Position numbers and translations under genes: made by a program
Shown: in pieces, positions 38,323 through 50,935 of the stretch
Layout: each line of letters opens with the position of its first letter
How positions within the stretch are numbered: position 1 is the stretch's first letter
The notes under the pieces: generated by a model
The model's input: only the letters and a program-made list of their open reading frames with translations
Database searches by the model: none
Told to the model about the DNA's origin: nothing
NCBI RefSeq assembly: GCF_030406775.1
Contig: NZ_CP129119.1
Span: forward strand, 1,088,001-1,152,000
DNA length: 64,000 bases
Source of the DNA: Sporosarcina trichiuri
Lineage (GTDB): Bacteria > Bacillota > Bacilli > Bacillales_A > Planococcaceae
Direction: 5' to 3'

Positions 38323-39447
38323 TTACTTGCCGTCGATATATTTCGCTTTCAGTTTCAGGTGGTCGTCATACGTCTTGGCAAAATGGTTCTTCCCTGTCTT
38401 GTCAGCCAGGAAGTAGAAATAGCCCGTATCGGACGGATCGATGACCGCTTCGATCGATTCAGCCCCCGGAGCGGCGATCGGACCGGGCGGAAGTCCTTTG
38501 TTCTGATACGTATTGTAAGCGTTCTTCACTTCGAGGTCCTTATGGGTCACTTTGTCCTTATGCTCACCGAGTGAATACAGGACGGTCGGATCCGTCTGCA
38601 GCGGCATCTCGGCCTCCAGACGGTTGTTGAACACACTTGCAATCGTCTGCCGGTCCGCCTGCGCTGTCGCTTCCCTCTCCAGCAGGGAGGCGAATGTCAG
38701 AAGCCAGTGGACGGATTTCTTCTGCTCTTCAAGAGTGGCAAGATATGGCGTCACATTCGCCTGCGTGCCGTCGACCATTGTCTCCACGATCGTCTGGACG
38801 GTCGGCTTTTCCTCGTAGAACGGATAGGTCGCCGGGAACAGATAGCCTTCAAGCGGATGCCGGATCTCTTCGTTCTTGACCTCGTCCGTGATGATTTCAG
38901 GATAGGCGGCCTGCAAGTTCTCGATCGTCGCATCCGCATCGACATAATCCATGAATTCCTCAGCCGTGATATCCGTTTTCGCTGCTACCCGTTCCGCGAT
39001 CTGATCGACCGTCAGGCCTTCAGGGATTGTCATCGTGAATACAGGAGTCCGGTAGACTTTCCCTGTCTTCAGACTCTGCAGCAGCTCATCCGGCGTCATT
39101 GCAGCCGAGAGCTCGTACGTACCGGCCTGGAAATCCGCTTCGTTATTCACTTTCGCATAATACTTGAAGATCCTGGAGTTTTTGACCAGCCCTTTTTCCT
39201 CCAGTATATCGGAGATCGTATCGAGCCCTGATCCTATGGGGATTTCCACCTGCACGGTCTTCTCGGTGTTTTCATCCATCGGCTGCAGTGCACTTTTTAT
39301 GTATCGGTATCCGAAAAATCCTGTTATGGCGGTAACCAGAATAATCGCCAGAGCAATCCACAATACGATCTTGCGGACAGTGCGGACTTCTCTCTTCTGC
39401 TCTTGCATTCGTTCGAACATGACTTCCTTTTTTGACCCTTTCGCCAT
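38323..39447 (-). CDS. mltG: Endolytic murein transglycosylase MltG
   Basis: Membrane-anchored lytic transglycosylase thought to end nascent glycan strands. 374 residues: a short basic cytosolic part, a membrane helix (about 31-51), a LysM-like subdomain, then the YceG domain with catalytic Glu in ASLLEREA and the closing LPPGPIAAPGAESIEAVIDP-type sequence. GAGGTGACACCCGG precedes the ATG at 39447. Confidence 0.95.
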   Translation of the reverse strand: MAKGSKKEVMFERMQEQKREVRTVRKIVLWIALAIILVTAITGFFGYRYIKSALQPMDENTEKTVQVEIPIGSGLDTISDILEEKGLVKNSRIFKYYAKVNNEADFQAGTYELSAAMTPDELLQSLKTGKVYRTPVFTMTIPEGLTVDQIAERVAAKTDITAEEFMDYVDADATIENLQAAYPEIITDEVKNEEIRHPLEGYLFPATYPFYEEKPTVQTIVETMVDGTQANVTPYLATLEEQKKSVHWLLTFASLLEREATAQADRQTIASVFNNRLEAEMPLQTDPTVLYSLGEHKDKVTHKDLEVKNAYNTYQNKGLPPGPIAAPGAESIEAVIDPSDTGYFYFLADKTGKNHFAKTYDDHLKLKAKYIDGK

Positions 39448-39509
39448 CCGGGTGTCACCTCTTTCTTGTTGGATCACTTGCAGTTGCGATCAGCAGCTTG
39501 CCAGCAAAG

Positions 39510-39539
39510 AAAAAAACGGAACGGTGTGCACCGTTCCGT
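39510..39539 (-). terminator. Terminator of the alaS-to-yrzB transcript
   Basis: 11-base perfect stem (39516-39526 with 39529-39539), 2-base loop core, followed on the minus strand by TTTTTTTC. Separates yrzB from mltG. Confidence 0.92.
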
Positions 39540-39554
39540 ACGTGCGCATATGGC

Positions 39555-39851
39555 TTACTCGTCTTCTTCGTCCTGCTCGTCAAGGAATGTACCGAAAACT
39601 TCTTCGATCATTTCCCACTCTTCGTCGGTTTCGACAGGCATCAGATCGCCGTCTTCCCCGTCTTCTGAAGGGACGAAGCTGGAAGCGAAGATTTCGATCT
39701 CCTCGTCGTCATCTTTCGGCTCGTCACCGAGTACGTGGTACAGGACATATGATTTTCCATAATCTTCGGATTCAAATGTGAAAATCACTTCGCACACATG
39801 CTCCGTTCCGTTTTCATCGACAATAGTCATTGTTTCCATTCCGTGTTCCAT
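39555..39851 (-). CDS. yrzB: DUF1292 protein YrzB
   Basis: 98-residue acidic protein of the DUF1292 family ([20 protein letters not shown] in part; tail [16 protein letters not shown]). Function unknown. Always close to ireB and ruvX in Firmicutes, as here (13 bases after ruvX). Confidence 0.92.
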   Translation of the reverse strand: MEHGMETMTIVDENGTEHVCEVIFTFESEDYGKSYVLYHVLGDEPKDDDEEIEIFASSFVPSEDGEDGDLMPVETDEEWEMIEEVFGTFLDEQDEEDE

Positions 39852-39864
39852 GCGATCACCTCAT

Positions 39865-40281
39865 CTAGTTTTTTGAGTCAAGATATCCTTGCAGAATCAT
39901 GACAGCTGCCATCTTATCGATGACTGTCTTGCGTTTCTTCCGGCTGACATCCGCTTCGATCAGCATCCGTTCCGCAGCCATCGTCGTCATACGCTCGTCC
40001 CACAATATGGCCGGCAGCCCGAACTTCTCTTCGAGTGCCTTTGCATACCGTTCGGATGCCTCAGCACGCGGGCCTGCCGTGTTGTTCATATTCTTCGGAT
40101 AGCCGACGACGAAGGAACTGATATCATGCTCCTTCACAAGCTCCTTTATCCGTTTCATGCCGAAGTTTCCGATGCTTTCATCGATCTTGATGGTCTCGAT
40201 GCCCTGGGCAGTCCAGCCCATGGCGTCACTGACCGCCACACCGACGGTTTTGGAGCCTACGTCCAGCCCCATCACCTTCAC
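39865..40281 (-). CDS. yrrK: Putative pre-16S rRNA nuclease YqgF/RuvX (YrrK)
   Basis: RNase H-fold protein implicated in trimming the 16S rRNA 5' end. 138 residues with the catalytic Asp in [15 protein letters not shown], the glutamate/WDERMTT motif and a final Asp in [13 protein letters not shown]. The start is GTG at 40281, overlapping the ireB stop by four bases, with GGAGG nine bases upstream; an ATG lies three codons further in. Confidence 0.93.
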   Translation of the reverse strand: MKVMGLDVGSKTVGVAVSDAMGWTAQGIETIKIDESIGNFGMKRIKELVKEHDISSFVVGYPKNMNNTAGPRAEASERYAKALEEKFGLPAILWDERMTTMAAERMLIEADVSRKKRKTVIDKMAAVMILQGYLDSKN

Positions 40282-40550
40282 TTCGCACCGCCTCCGTTTT
40301 CACGGATATAGAACTTGACCAGTTCCTCCAGTATCTCATCCCGTTCCAATTTGCGGATCATGTTGCGAGCATCCTCATGACGCGGAATGTAAGCAGGATC
40401 GCCTGAAAGCAAATAGCCAACAAGCTGATTGATGGGATTGTATCCTTTTTCCTCTAATGCTCTGTAAACATGGAGCATGACCTGCTGCACTTCCTGCTCC
40501 ATCGATTCCTCAGGAAAATTGAACTTCATCGTTTTGTCATATGAATTCAC
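40278..40550 (-). CDS. ireB: IreB family regulatory phosphoprotein (YrzL, DUF965)
   Basis: Small protein that in Enterococcus faecalis is phosphorylated by the kinase IreK on N-terminal threonines and limits cephalosporin resistance. 90 residues beginning [11 protein letters not shown], with Thr7 at the phosphosite position, and the core [20 protein letters not shown] plus [17 protein letters not shown] chose the GTG at 40550, six bases after GGGGTG; a GTG nine bases earlier is part of that site. Confidence 0.93.
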   Translation of the reverse strand: MNSYDKTMKFNFPEESMEQEVQQVMLHVYRALEEKGYNPINQLVGYLLSGDPAYIPRHEDARNMIRKLERDEILEELVKFYIRENGGGAK

Positions 40551-40632
40551 AATCGACACCCCGCTTTCAATTCATCCGATCCGCCGGACGCCCCAGCATG
40601 TTGCGGGCCGCTGGGACGGCAGCCGAAATCAG

Positions 40633-43263
40633 TTAAACAGATTTGACATAATCATACACGGAAAGCAGCGCTTCATCAAGTTTAGAGGCATCTTTTGCGC
40701 CAGCCATCGCCATATCCGGACGGCCGCCGCCTTTCCCGCCGCACAGTGATGCGGTGTGGCTGACGATTTTACCGGCGTGCTGCTGTCCTTTCAGATCGTC
40801 CGTGACACCGGCAGCAAGCATCACTTTGCCGTCGGCCGCCGCTCCGAGGACGATGACACCTTTTTCCACTTTCTGTTTCAGTTCATCGATCATCTGGCGG
40901 AGTGAATTGTTGTCTTTCGCGTCCACACGGGAAGCGATGACGGTCATGTCATCGATCTGCTTTGCATTCGCCAGAACGTCGGTCAGCTGACTGTTGCCGA
41001 GCTTCGCAGTCAGGGAGTCGTTTTCCCGCTGCAGCTCTTTCATATCCGCCATAAGCGCTTCGGCTTTGCCTGCCAGTTCTTTCGGGTTTGCCTTCAAGAG
41101 GGCCGCCGCCTGAGAGAGCACTGCCGCCTCCTCTTTGAATGAACGGTAGGCCTGCTTGGCTGTGACCGCTTCAATCCGTCTGGTGCCTGCCCCGATGCCG
41201 CCTTCCGATTCGATTTTGAAGACACCGATCTCCCCGCTCGAATGGACGTGGCAGCCGCCGCATAGTTCCAGAGAATAATCACCGACTGAAACAACCCGCA
41301 CGACGTCGCCGTACTTCTCGCCGAAGAGAGCCATCGCTCCCATGTTTTTCGCTTCTTCGATCCCTTTCTGTTCGATCGTCACAGCGATATCTTCCCAGAT
41401 CTTTTCATTGACCATGCGTTCAATCTGCTCGAGCTCCTCTTTCGTGACCTGTCCGAAGTGGGAGAAGTCGAACCGCAGCCGGTCAGGTCCGACGTAGGAG
41501 CCTGCCTGATTGACGTGCTCACCCAATACGGTTTTCAGCGCGCGGTGCAGCAGGTGGGTCGCCGTGTGGTTCTTCACAGTCAGCGCACGATCTGCACGAT
41601 TCACCTGTGCACGGACGAACGTCATCGGTGACGCTTCACCAGAACGCACGACCGCTGTGTGGAGATGCTGTCCATTCGGCGCTTTCTTCACTGATGTGAC
41701 GTCTGCTGTGAACGAGTCATTCATGATGGTCCCCTTGTCCGCGATCTGACCGCCGCTCTCTGCGTAGAACGGTGTCCGGTCGAGGATGAATTGGAATTCA
41801 TCCCCTTCGGAAGCCTGCTGCGTAAGCTGGCCGTCTTTCAGCAGGACGATGATCTTCGATTCGCTTTCGAGTTGTTCGTAGCCGACGAATTCACTCGGCT
41901 CCTGGATTTCTCCGAGGACTCCCGACTGGACATGCATCGAATCGACATCCTGCCGGGCTTTCCTCGCCCGGTCCCTCTGCGCTTCCATCTCGCTGCGGAA
42001 CCCTTCCTCATCCACCGCGATACCGGCTTCTTCTGCGAACTCCTCAGTCAGTTCAAACGGGAATCCGTATGTGTCGTACAGCCGGAATGCATCTGTCCCT
42101 GACACTATCGGATGCTCAGATTTTTTTGCTTCCGCCAGAATACCGTTCAGCATGCTGAGCCCTTCGTTCAGTGTTTCGTGGAAGCGGTCTTCCTCGTTTT
42201 TCACGACTTTCATGATGAATTCCTGTTTTTCTTTCACTTGCGGATAGAAGTCGGCCATTTTGCCCGCCACGATCGGTACAAGGTCATACATGAATGGCCG
42301 GTCGATGCCAAGCTGCTTGGCGAAGCGGACTGCACGGCGCAGCAGGCGGCGCAGCACGTAGCCCCTTCCTTCGTTGGACGGCAGCGCACCGTCCCCGATG
42401 GCGAACGCCACAGTACGGATGTGGTCGGCGATCACTTTGAATGCCGTGTCTTTTTCTGCCGTCTCGCCGTATTTTTCACCGGAAACCTTCTCCACAGCAT
42501 GGATGATCGGCAGGAACAGATCCGTGTCGAAGTTGGTCGGCACGCCCTGTATGACGGACGCCATCCGCTCGAGCCCCATTCCCGTATCGATGTTTTTCTT
42601 CGGAAGCGGGGTATATGTGTTGTCCGGGTTGTGATTGAATTCCGAGAACACGAGATTCCAGATTTCAAGGTAGCGGTCGTTCTCGCCGCCCGGATACAGT
42701 TCCGGATCCGAGAAATCGTCTCCATAGGACGGACCTCTGTCGTAGAAGATCTCGGAGTTCGGTCCGCTCGGTCCTTCCCCGATATCCCAGAAGTTCCCTT
42801 CGAGCCGGATGATCCGCTCTTCAGGGATGCCGACTTCGTCTTTCCAGATGGAGTATGCCTCCTCGTCCTCGGGATGGACCGTGACGGACAGCAGACTGCT
42901 GTCGAAACCGATCCAGTCAGGATGTGTCAGGAATTCCCATGCGTACAGGATCGCTTCCTTCTTGAAATAGTCTCCGATGGAAAAGTTTCCGAGCATTTCA
43001 AAGAATGTATGGTGACGGGCTGTCTTCCCGACATTCTCGATATCATTCGTACGGATCGATTTCTGTGCGTTGACAATCCTCGGATTGGCCGGTACGACCC
43101 GGCCGTCAAAATATTTCTTCAGAGTTGCGACTCCGCTGTTGATCCATAGCAGGGAAGCATCGTCGATCGGCACGAGCGGGGCGGATGGCTCCACGGCGTG
43201 GCCTTTCGACTGGAAGTACTCCAAGAACAGGTTTCGTATTTCCGAAGCGGTCAATGATTTCAT
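40633..43263 (-). CDS. alaS: Alanyl-tRNA synthetase
   Basis: Charges tRNA-Ala. 876 residues: class II catalytic core ([38 protein letters not shown]), tRNA-recognition domain, editing domain with HTATHLLH and CGGCHVH zinc ligands, and the C-Ala domain with the DHHA1 glycine-rich end ([16 protein letters not shown]). The ATG at 43263 follows TTTAGGAGGAAT. Expression is controlled by the T-box leader upstream; ireB, ruvX and yrzB follow on the same strand. Confidence 0.98.
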   Translation of the reverse strand: MKSLTASEIRNLFLEYFQSKGHAVEPSAPLVPIDDASLLWINSGVATLKKYFDGRVVPANPRIVNAQKSIRTNDIENVGKTARHHTFFEMLGNFSIGDYFKKEAILYAWEFLTHPDWIGFDSSLLSVTVHPEDEEAYSIWKDEVGIPEERIIRLEGNFWDIGEGPSGPNSEIFYDRGPSYGDDFSDPELYPGGENDRYLEIWNLVFSEFNHNPDNTYTPLPKKNIDTGMGLERMASVIQGVPTNFDTDLFLPIIHAVEKVSGEKYGETAEKDTAFKVIADHIRTVAFAIGDGALPSNEGRGYVLRRLLRRAVRFAKQLGIDRPFMYDLVPIVAGKMADFYPQVKEKQEFIMKVVKNEEDRFHETLNEGLSMLNGILAEAKKSEHPIVSGTDAFRLYDTYGFPFELTEEFAEEAGIAVDEEGFRSEMEAQRDRARKARQDVDSMHVQSGVLGEIQEPSEFVGYEQLESESKIIVLLKDGQLTQQASEGDEFQFILDRTPFYAESGGQIADKGTIMNDSFTADVTSVKKAPNGQHLHTAVVRSGEASPMTFVRAQVNRADRALTVKNHTATHLLHRALKTVLGEHVNQAGSYVGPDRLRFDFSHFGQVTKEELEQIERMVNEKIWEDIAVTIEQKGIEEAKNMGAMALFGEKYGDVVRVVSVGDYSLELCGGCHVHSSGEIGVFKIESEGGIGAGTRRIEAVTAKQAYRSFKEEAAVLSQAAALLKANPKELAGKAEALMADMKELQRENDSLTAKLGNSQLTDVLANAKQIDDMTVIASRVDAKDNNSLRQMIDELKQKVEKGVIVLGAAADGKVMLAAGVTDDLKGQQHAGKIVSHTASLCGGKGGGRPDMAMAGAKDASKLDEALLSVYDYVKSV

Positions 43264-43553
43264 CTGTATTCCTCCTAAAAGATATGCTGTTCGGCTGTAA
43301 ATCCGCAAAAAACAAAAAACTCCGCCCCCTGGAAAGGGGCGAAGCTCGATTCGCGGTACCACCCTCGTTGCCGCCGGTCGTGACTGGCGGTATCTTGAGT
43401 TGCTTTAACGCAGCAGACGGCAGGGTTTTCCCCCTGCACTCCGGAGCAGCTTTCAGCAAATGCCGCATGAGCATCCTTTCAGCCAGGGGATGCCTTTCTG
43501 GTCATGCAGGCGAATGCCTACTTCCTCCATCAACGTGTTGGTCTTACATGTCT
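43264..43553 (-). promoter_or_regulatory. T-box riboswitch leader of alaS
   Basis: The 321-base gap between recD2 and alaS is a T-box leader. On the minus strand the conserved antiterminator bulge AGGGTGGTACCGCG occupies 43352-43365. A terminator (stem 43320-43328 with 43336-43344, then six T at 43314-43319) follows, so uncharged tRNA-Ala would favour read-through. The upstream 190 bases hold the stem I region, beginning near GATGGAGGAAGTAG. I did not fix the specifier codon by eye; GCN is expected for alaS. Confidence 0.92.
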
Positions 43554-43559
43554 ACTTGG

Positions 43560-43588
43560 ATTATAAGGAAGCATCCGCACGTTGTCAA
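43560..43588 (-). promoter_or_regulatory. Sigma-A promoter of alaS
   Basis: Perfect TTGACA (43583-43588), 17-base spacer, perfect TATAAT (43560-43565) on the minus strand. The -35 contains the recD2 stop codon TGA. Confidence 0.93.
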
Positions 43589-46053
43589 TCCGCGGTTTCA
43601 AGAAAATCATACGGACTTACACCCTGCATACCGATCATCGGGTCGACATGCAGGACGGTTTCCGCTGTCAGTTCTTCCGGCAGGACTTCCGGTGTGCTTT
43701 CCGTTTCATCTCCGGCCGGTTGTGCCTGTTCAGGCGCCCGATCCATATCCAGGCCGGCTTTCTGCGGTTCCTCTGCCGGCTGGGCAGGCGGTGTCTCGCC
43801 GTTCAGCCGTTCTTTCAGCGTCGTCTGCCGCTCCCTCTCGTCCACTCTGGCGATGCCTTCGGCGAATTCCTGCGGGCTGCCGCAGAGGATCAGGAAGTTC
43901 TTGGCGCGGGTGATGCCGGTGTACAGCAGGTTGCGCCGCAGCATTTTGCGGTGGCTGCGCACGACGGGCATGATCACCGTCGGAAACTCGCTTCCCTGGG
44001 ATTTGTGGATGGAACAGCAGTAGGCCAGCGTCAGCTGGTTCAGATCCGGCCGCTCGTACGAAACTTCGATACCGTCGAATGAGACGACCATCAGATCCTT
44101 CTTTTCCACCGTCTCTTTCGCTTTCAGAATGGCGGTCACTTCGCCCATGTCCCCATTGAATACGTTGCTCTCCGGCTGGTTGACCAGCTGCAGCACCCGG
44201 TCGCCGATCCGGTAGGTCACATCACCGAACGTCACTTCCTTGCGCCCTGCGGCAGGCGGGTTCACCATCTCCTGGATGACCCTGTTCAGCGCGTCGATGC
44301 CTGCCGGACCCTTGTACATCGGAGCGAGGACCTGGACGTCCTTGATGGCCTGACCTTTTTTCATCGCATTCTTGACGATCTGGCTGACGACGGCCGTCAC
44401 CTGTTCGGCATCTGTCCGGATGAAGGAACGGTCCCCTGTCTTGCCGGTGATATCCCCAAGCGGTTCGGACTGTTTGATGGCATGGGCGAGTTCGATGATC
44501 GTCGATCCCGCGCTCTGACGGTAAATTTCCGTCAGCTCGACGACCGGAATGACACCTGAAGTGAGCAGATCACGGAGCACTTGCCCCGGACCGACGGATG
44601 GCAGCTGATCCTGGTCGCCGACGAACAGCAGCTGCGCCCCTTTGCCGACCGCTTTCAAAAGCTGATGGGCCAGCCACGTATCGAGCATGGAGGCTTCGTC
44701 GATAATGACCAGACCTGCCTCGATTTCCCGCTCCGTCTCTTCTTCCTTCTCCTGTCCTGTGAAACCGAGCAGACGATGGATGGTCATCGCAGGGAGGCCA
44801 GTCGATTCGGAAAGACGTTTTGCCGCCCGGCCGGTCGGAGCGGCGAGGACGATCGGGAACGGTTCTTCTTTCTTGGCATATTCCTTCGGATCGAGCGACA
44901 GTCCGTGCAGTTCGGCATACACTTCAACCAGACCCCGTACGACTGTCGTCTTGCCGGTTCCCGGCCCGCCGGTCAAGATCATGACAGGTGAGTTGAGCGC
45001 CTTCTCGATTGCATCCGCCTGTGTCTCCGCATAACTGACGCCGATACGCTCTTCCGTTTCACCGATCGCTTTGCGTATTTCCGAGGAGGGGAACGCCCCG
45101 TCCCTGTCCTGATCCAGCAGCATGGCCATCTTTGCAGCGATGCCAAGTTCCGAAAAATAAAGGGACGGCATGTATAGCCGGCGCTGTTCCGCGCTGAGAC
45201 GCCCTTCTTCCACAAGCATGATGATCGCTTCGGAAAGGAGCTTAAACGGTATTTCGAAAGGTTGGCTCATCTCGAGCAGTTTTTTCGATTCGGGCATCAC
45301 TTGTGCGGCATCCAGGTAGACATGGCCCGATGACAGCGTTGCTGTGCTGATCGTATGGAGGACCGCCGCCTGGATTCTGGCCGTATGCGTTCCTGTGATG
45401 CCGAGCTGCCTGCCGAGTTCGTCCGCCCTCTGGAACCCGACCCCTTCGACGTCTTCGATCAGACGGTACGGGTTTTCGGTCAGCTTCTCGATCGTATCTT
45501 CCTGATACGTCTGATAGATCCGCATCGCAATCTGCGGTCCGAACCCCCACTCGTTCAAACGGACGATGGTACGCTCCAGCCCAAGATTCTCACGAAGGAC
45601 GGATACGAGCGTCTCTTTCTTTTCTGCATTGAGTCTCGGGATTTCATCGAGCACATCTTCGTTTTCCAGGATTTTGCTGATCGCTTCCTGGCCGAGATGC
45701 TCGATGATCGTTTCCGCCGTCTTCCTGCCGATACCGGGGAACAGGTCCCCGGATAAGTAATGGATGAGCCCGGTTTCCGTGCCGGGAAGTTCTTTCCGGA
45801 ACGTTTTCACCTCGAACTGGAGTCCGTAGGTCGGATGTGTGATCAGCCTGCCTGTGAACCTATAGTCCTCTTCCTCGGAAAGTCGCGGAAAACTTCCCTT
45901 CACGACGATTTCCTTCCCTTCAAAAGAGCAGTTCGTCTTTTTCACTTTCAGTTTGGCGATCGTGAACAGACTGTCCGGGTTGTGGAAAATCGTCACAACC
46001 GCCCGCCCGATCAGGAAGGGTTCTTCGGTATTCGCTATTTCGGACTGTCCCAT
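43585..46053 (-). CDS. recD2: RecD2-type ATP-dependent DNA helicase
   Basis: Superfamily 1B 5'-3' helicase that works without RecBC and aids replication fork progress and repair. 822 residues: an N-terminal OB/HhH region (to about 210), Walker A GGPGTGKTT at 362-370, Walker B IIDEASM, and the helicase motifs KSQGSEFP and LLYTGITRAK. A Pro/Gln/Glu-rich linker follows (about 740-800), then the short conserved tail DPMIGMQGVSPYDF. The ATG at 46053 is six bases after GAGGTG. Confidence 0.95.
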   Translation of the reverse strand: MGQSEIANTEEPFLIGRAVVTIFHNPDSLFTIAKLKVKKTNCSFEGKEIVVKGSFPRLSEEEDYRFTGRLITHPTYGLQFEVKTFRKELPGTETGLIHYLSGDLFPGIGRKTAETIIEHLGQEAISKILENEDVLDEIPRLNAEKKETLVSVLRENLGLERTIVRLNEWGFGPQIAMRIYQTYQEDTIEKLTENPYRLIEDVEGVGFQRADELGRQLGITGTHTARIQAAVLHTISTATLSSGHVYLDAAQVMPESKKLLEMSQPFEIPFKLLSEAIIMLVEEGRLSAEQRRLYMPSLYFSELGIAAKMAMLLDQDRDGAFPSSEIRKAIGETEERIGVSYAETQADAIEKALNSPVMILTGGPGTGKTTVVRGLVEVYAELHGLSLDPKEYAKKEEPFPIVLAAPTGRAAKRLSESTGLPAMTIHRLLGFTGQEKEEETEREIEAGLVIIDEASMLDTWLAHQLLKAVGKGAQLLFVGDQDQLPSVGPGQVLRDLLTSGVIPVVELTEIYRQSAGSTIIELAHAIKQSEPLGDITGKTGDRSFIRTDAEQVTAVVSQIVKNAMKKGQAIKDVQVLAPMYKGPAGIDALNRVIQEMVNPPAAGRKEVTFGDVTYRIGDRVLQLVNQPESNVFNGDMGEVTAILKAKETVEKKDLMVVSFDGIEVSYERPDLNQLTLAYCCSIHKSQGSEFPTVIMPVVRSHRKMLRRNLLYTGITRAKNFLILCGSPQEFAEGIARVDERERQTTLKERLNGETPPAQPAEEPQKAGLDMDRAPEQAQPAGDETESTPEVLPEELTAETVLHVDPMIGMQGVSPYDFLETAD

Positions 46054-46063
46054 CACAATCACC

Positions 46064-46741
46064 TCATTCCCCGCTGCTGCTGTTCTCTTCCCCCGTCAGG
46101 ATCATGTCATGGATGTACCTCGCCTGGACATGTTCGGGATCGATGGTGAACGCACGTTCCAGGTGATGCAGCGCCTGCTCCCTGTCATCGGTGGAGACCG
46201 CGTACAGGAATCCTAAATTGAATTGTGCATCGGCATTTTCCGGGTTCTCATCGAGAAGCCGTTCGAATTCTTCTTTCGCCAGGTCATAGACACCTTCGTT
46301 CGCAAGGAGGATGCCATAGGACAGACGGATTTCCTGATCATCCGGCGCCAGCTCCAGAGCACGCTGCATGTATGGGAGGGCAAGCCGGCCCTTTTCTGCA
46401 CGCTCCAGACTTTTGCCCAGCATATAATAGGCATCCGCTTCCTGCACACCCGCCTGGACCGCTTTCTCGTACAAAGTCGCCGCTTCGCCGTATCGTTCCT
46501 GGTTGAAATACAGATTGGCGAGCCCATAGAAAGCCGTCCCCATTTCCGGATCGAGGGTCAGCGCTTTCTGGAAGAAGGGCTCCGCTTTCTCCGTATCGCC
46601 GATGGATGCAAACACGTTCCCGACGTTCACATAGCCGACCGGATCATCCGGTGCTTCCTCAGCCGCCTTGATGAATTCCGCAACTGCCTTTTCAAAATTC
46701 CCGGCTTCCAATGCCTGGATCGCTTCTTCGTTATGTCCCAT
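46064..46741 (-). CDS. yrrB: TPR-repeat protein (YrrB-like)
   Basis: 225 residues made almost wholly of tetratricopeptide repeats (about six; e.g. VGYVNVGNVFASIGDTEKAEPFF in part, TAFYGLANLYFNQERYGEAATLY in part). Such proteins are docking scaffolds; no partner is known from the sequence. It lies between mnmA and recD2 as in B. subtilis. The ATG at 46741 follows TTAAGGAGGAAT; the longer reading to 46834 lies in mnmA. Confidence 0.9.
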   Translation of the reverse strand: MGHNEEAIQALEAGNFEKAVAEFIKAAEEAPDDPVGYVNVGNVFASIGDTEKAEPFFQKALTLDPEMGTAFYGLANLYFNQERYGEAATLYEKAVQAGVQEADAYYMLGKSLERAEKGRLALPYMQRALELAPDDQEIRLSYGILLANEGVYDLAKEEFERLLDENPENADAQFNLGFLYAVSTDDREQALHHLERAFTIDPEHVQARYIHDMILTGEENSSSGE

Positions 46742-46754
46742 CCGAAATTCCTCC

Positions 46755-49050
<2,296 letters not shown>

Positions 49051-49065
49051 AATGGTAAACTCCTT

Positions 49066-49488
49066 TTAGATATAGAACATATAACCGTCGGGTTTCTCCT
49101 CATCCCGTTCGGCAAGTATCAAGTCTTCGATTGTCGTCGTATCCAGCACTTCTCGCACGGCTTCGCTGATTTTCAGCCAGAGCGACTGCTGCGGTATTTC
49201 CTCGCTGTCCAGCCCTTCGACGAGCTGGATCGGCCCCTCCAGCAGACGGACCACATCTCCCGCTGTCATTTCGCATGGTTCCTTGGACAGCTTGTAGCCG
49301 CCATATGCGCCGCGGATGCTCTTCACGAGCCCTCCGTTGCGCAGCAGCGGGATCAGCTGCTCCAGATACGCCTCCGACAGGGTCTGTTCTTCCGCGATTT
49401 TACGCAGGGGCACCGGTCCTTCTCCGTACCGTTTCCCGAGCTCCACGATAATGGTCAGTCCGTAGCGTCCTTTAGTTGAAATCCTCAT
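49066..49488 (-). CDS. cymR: Rrf2-family cysteine metabolism repressor CymR
   Basis: Rrf2-type winged-helix repressor that with CysK controls cysteine and methionine uptake and synthesis. 140 residues from the ATG at 49488: MRISTKGRYGLTIIVELGKR in part, the recognition region SEAYLEQLIPLLRNGGLVKSIRG in part. The Fe-S cysteines of IscR-type members are absent (only Cys in EPCEMTAGD), which supports CymR. GAGGA precedes the ATG. Probably autoregulates the cymR-iscS-mnmA unit. Confidence 0.92.
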   Translation of the reverse strand: MRISTKGRYGLTIIVELGKRYGEGPVPLRKIAEEQTLSEAYLEQLIPLLRNGGLVKSIRGAYGGYKLSKEPCEMTAGDVVRLLEGPIQLVEGLDSEEIPQQSLWLKISEAVREVLDTTTIEDLILAERDEEKPDGYMFYI

Positions 49489-49522
49489 CAGGCATCGTCC
49501 TCTTTTTAAAATTGCTGCAGAC

Positions 49523-49531
49523 AGTATACCA
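49523..49531 (-). promoter_or_regulatory. Possible extended -10 promoter of cymR
   Basis: TGGTATACT on the minus strand, an extended -10 with 5/6 match, 35 bases before the cymR ATG. No clear -35 is visible. Confidence 0.5.
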
Positions 49532-49624
49532 TACTCATCTGCCCGAATTCCTTGAAATGACTTCAGCACGCCCGCCATGTATACTTAGGGTCATCAGATA
49601 TTTTCGAATGGAAGCAGGGATCTT

Positions 49625-50911
49625 ATGCATAACGAACCACTCGCATTCAGGATGCGTCCGCAGACGATCGATGAAATCGCGGGACAGCAGCATGTCATCG
49701 GACCGGATACCGCGCTGTACAGGATGGTCAAAAACGGACATATCCCGTCCATGCTCCTGTACGGTGAACCGGGTATCGGCAAGACTTCGCTCGCCTATGC
49801 CATCGCCGGCTCGACCGACCTGACATTCATCCCGCTGAATGCGACGACATCAGGCAAGAAGGATATCGAGCGCGTTGTCGATGAGGCACGGCTGACAGGG
49901 AAAGTGATCCTGTTCCTCGATGAAATCCACAGGTTCAACAAGCTTCAGCAGGATACACTGCTGCCCCATGTCGAGAACGGCTCGGTCGTTCTGATCGGTG
50001 CGACAACCGAGAATCCGTTCCACGACGTCAACCCGGCAATCCGGTCCCGCTGCGGGGACATTCTGCAGCTGAAACGGCTGGAGGAGGAGGACCTGGTGAC
50101 ACTTCTCGACCGGGCCATCCATGATGGATCCCGCGGACTCGGAAAACAGGATATCGCCATATCGGACAGCCAGATCCGGAAAATCGCCTCAGGTGTCAAT
50201 GGGGATGCCCGCAAAGCACTGACCCTGCTTGAATCATTGGTGTCCGCTTCAGACGAGGAAGGCGGGCAGATACTCATCGAGGACTGGCTGATCGACAACC
50301 TGCTCGGCCGCATCGGTGTCTTCGGAGACAAAAACGGCTCCCATCATTACAACCTGCTGTCCGCACTCCAGAAATCCGTGCGCGGCAGCGATACGAATGC
50401 AGCGCTGTATTATTTGGCGCAATTGCTTGAGACAGGTGATCTGACAGCTGTCAGCCGGCGCCTGCTCGTCATGGCATATGAGGATATCGGTCTGGCATCC
50501 CCTGATACCGGCCCGAGAGTCCTGGCTGCAGCGGATGCCGCCGACCGGCTCGGCATGCCGGAAGCCCGTATCCCTCTCGCGAACGCCGTCATCGAGATGT
50601 GTCTGGCGAGTAAATCGAATTCAGCCTACAAAGCCATCGGTTCAGCGATCCAGTCCGTCAGCGGCGGAAAGACGGGTGAAATTCCGCTCCATCTCAGGGA
50701 CAGCCATTATGCAGGATCGGCAGCTCTCGGACATGAGGGATATATCTATCCGCACGACCACCCGATCGGCTCGTTCGGCGGATGGGTCGACCAGGAATAC
50801 CTGCCTGATGCCGTTTCCGATGCGGAATTCTATGTCCCTGTGCAGGCCGGAGAGGAAAAGAAGACCGCAGCAATCTACGAGCGGCTGAAAGAGTTCAGGA
50901 AAAAGAAATGA
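49625..50911 (+). CDS. rarA: Replication-associated recombination protein RarA (MgsA)
   Basis: AAA+ ATPase related to clamp loaders and WRNIP1 that acts at stalled replication forks. 428 residues: RPQTIDEIAGQQHVIG, Walker A GEPGIGKTS at 47-55, Walker B LFLDEIHRF, sensor I region GATTENPFHDV and the C-terminal tetramerisation domain (HPIGSFGGWVDQEYLPD). It faces away from cymR and leads into niaR 25 bases later. Confidence 0.96.
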   Translation: MHNEPLAFRMRPQTIDEIAGQQHVIGPDTALYRMVKNGHIPSMLLYGEPGIGKTSLAYAIAGSTDLTFIPLNATTSGKKDIERVVDEARLTGKVILFLDEIHRFNKLQQDTLLPHVENGSVVLIGATTENPFHDVNPAIRSRCGDILQLKRLEEEDLVTLLDRAIHDGSRGLGKQDIAISDSQIRKIASGVNGDARKALTLLESLVSASDEEGGQILIEDWLIDNLLGRIGVFGDKNGSHHYNLLSALQKSVRGSDTNAALYYLAQLLETGDLTAVSRRLLVMAYEDIGLASPDTGPRVLAAADAADRLGMPEARIPLANAVIEMCLASKSNSAYKAIGSAIQSVSGGKTGEIPLHLRDSHYAGSAALGHEGYIYPHDHPIGSFGGWVDQEYLPDAVSDAEFYVPVQAGEEKKTAAIYERLKEFRKKK

Positions 50912-50935
50912 TGACATACGGAGGGTGGAAGGCAG

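Noticed and set aside
42112..43149. 345-codon open frame on the plus strand opposite alaS
   Set aside because: Shadow of the strongly biased alaS coding sequence; no domain and no ribosome site.
43700..43850. Pro/Gln/Glu-rich C-terminal region of RecD2 as a frameshift product
   Set aside because: The conserved tail DPMIGMQGVSPYDF follows in the same frame, so this is a variable linker.
49570..49624. Promoter for rarA (TATACT at about 49577)
   Set aside because: No -35 at 16-18 bases and no TGn extension in register.
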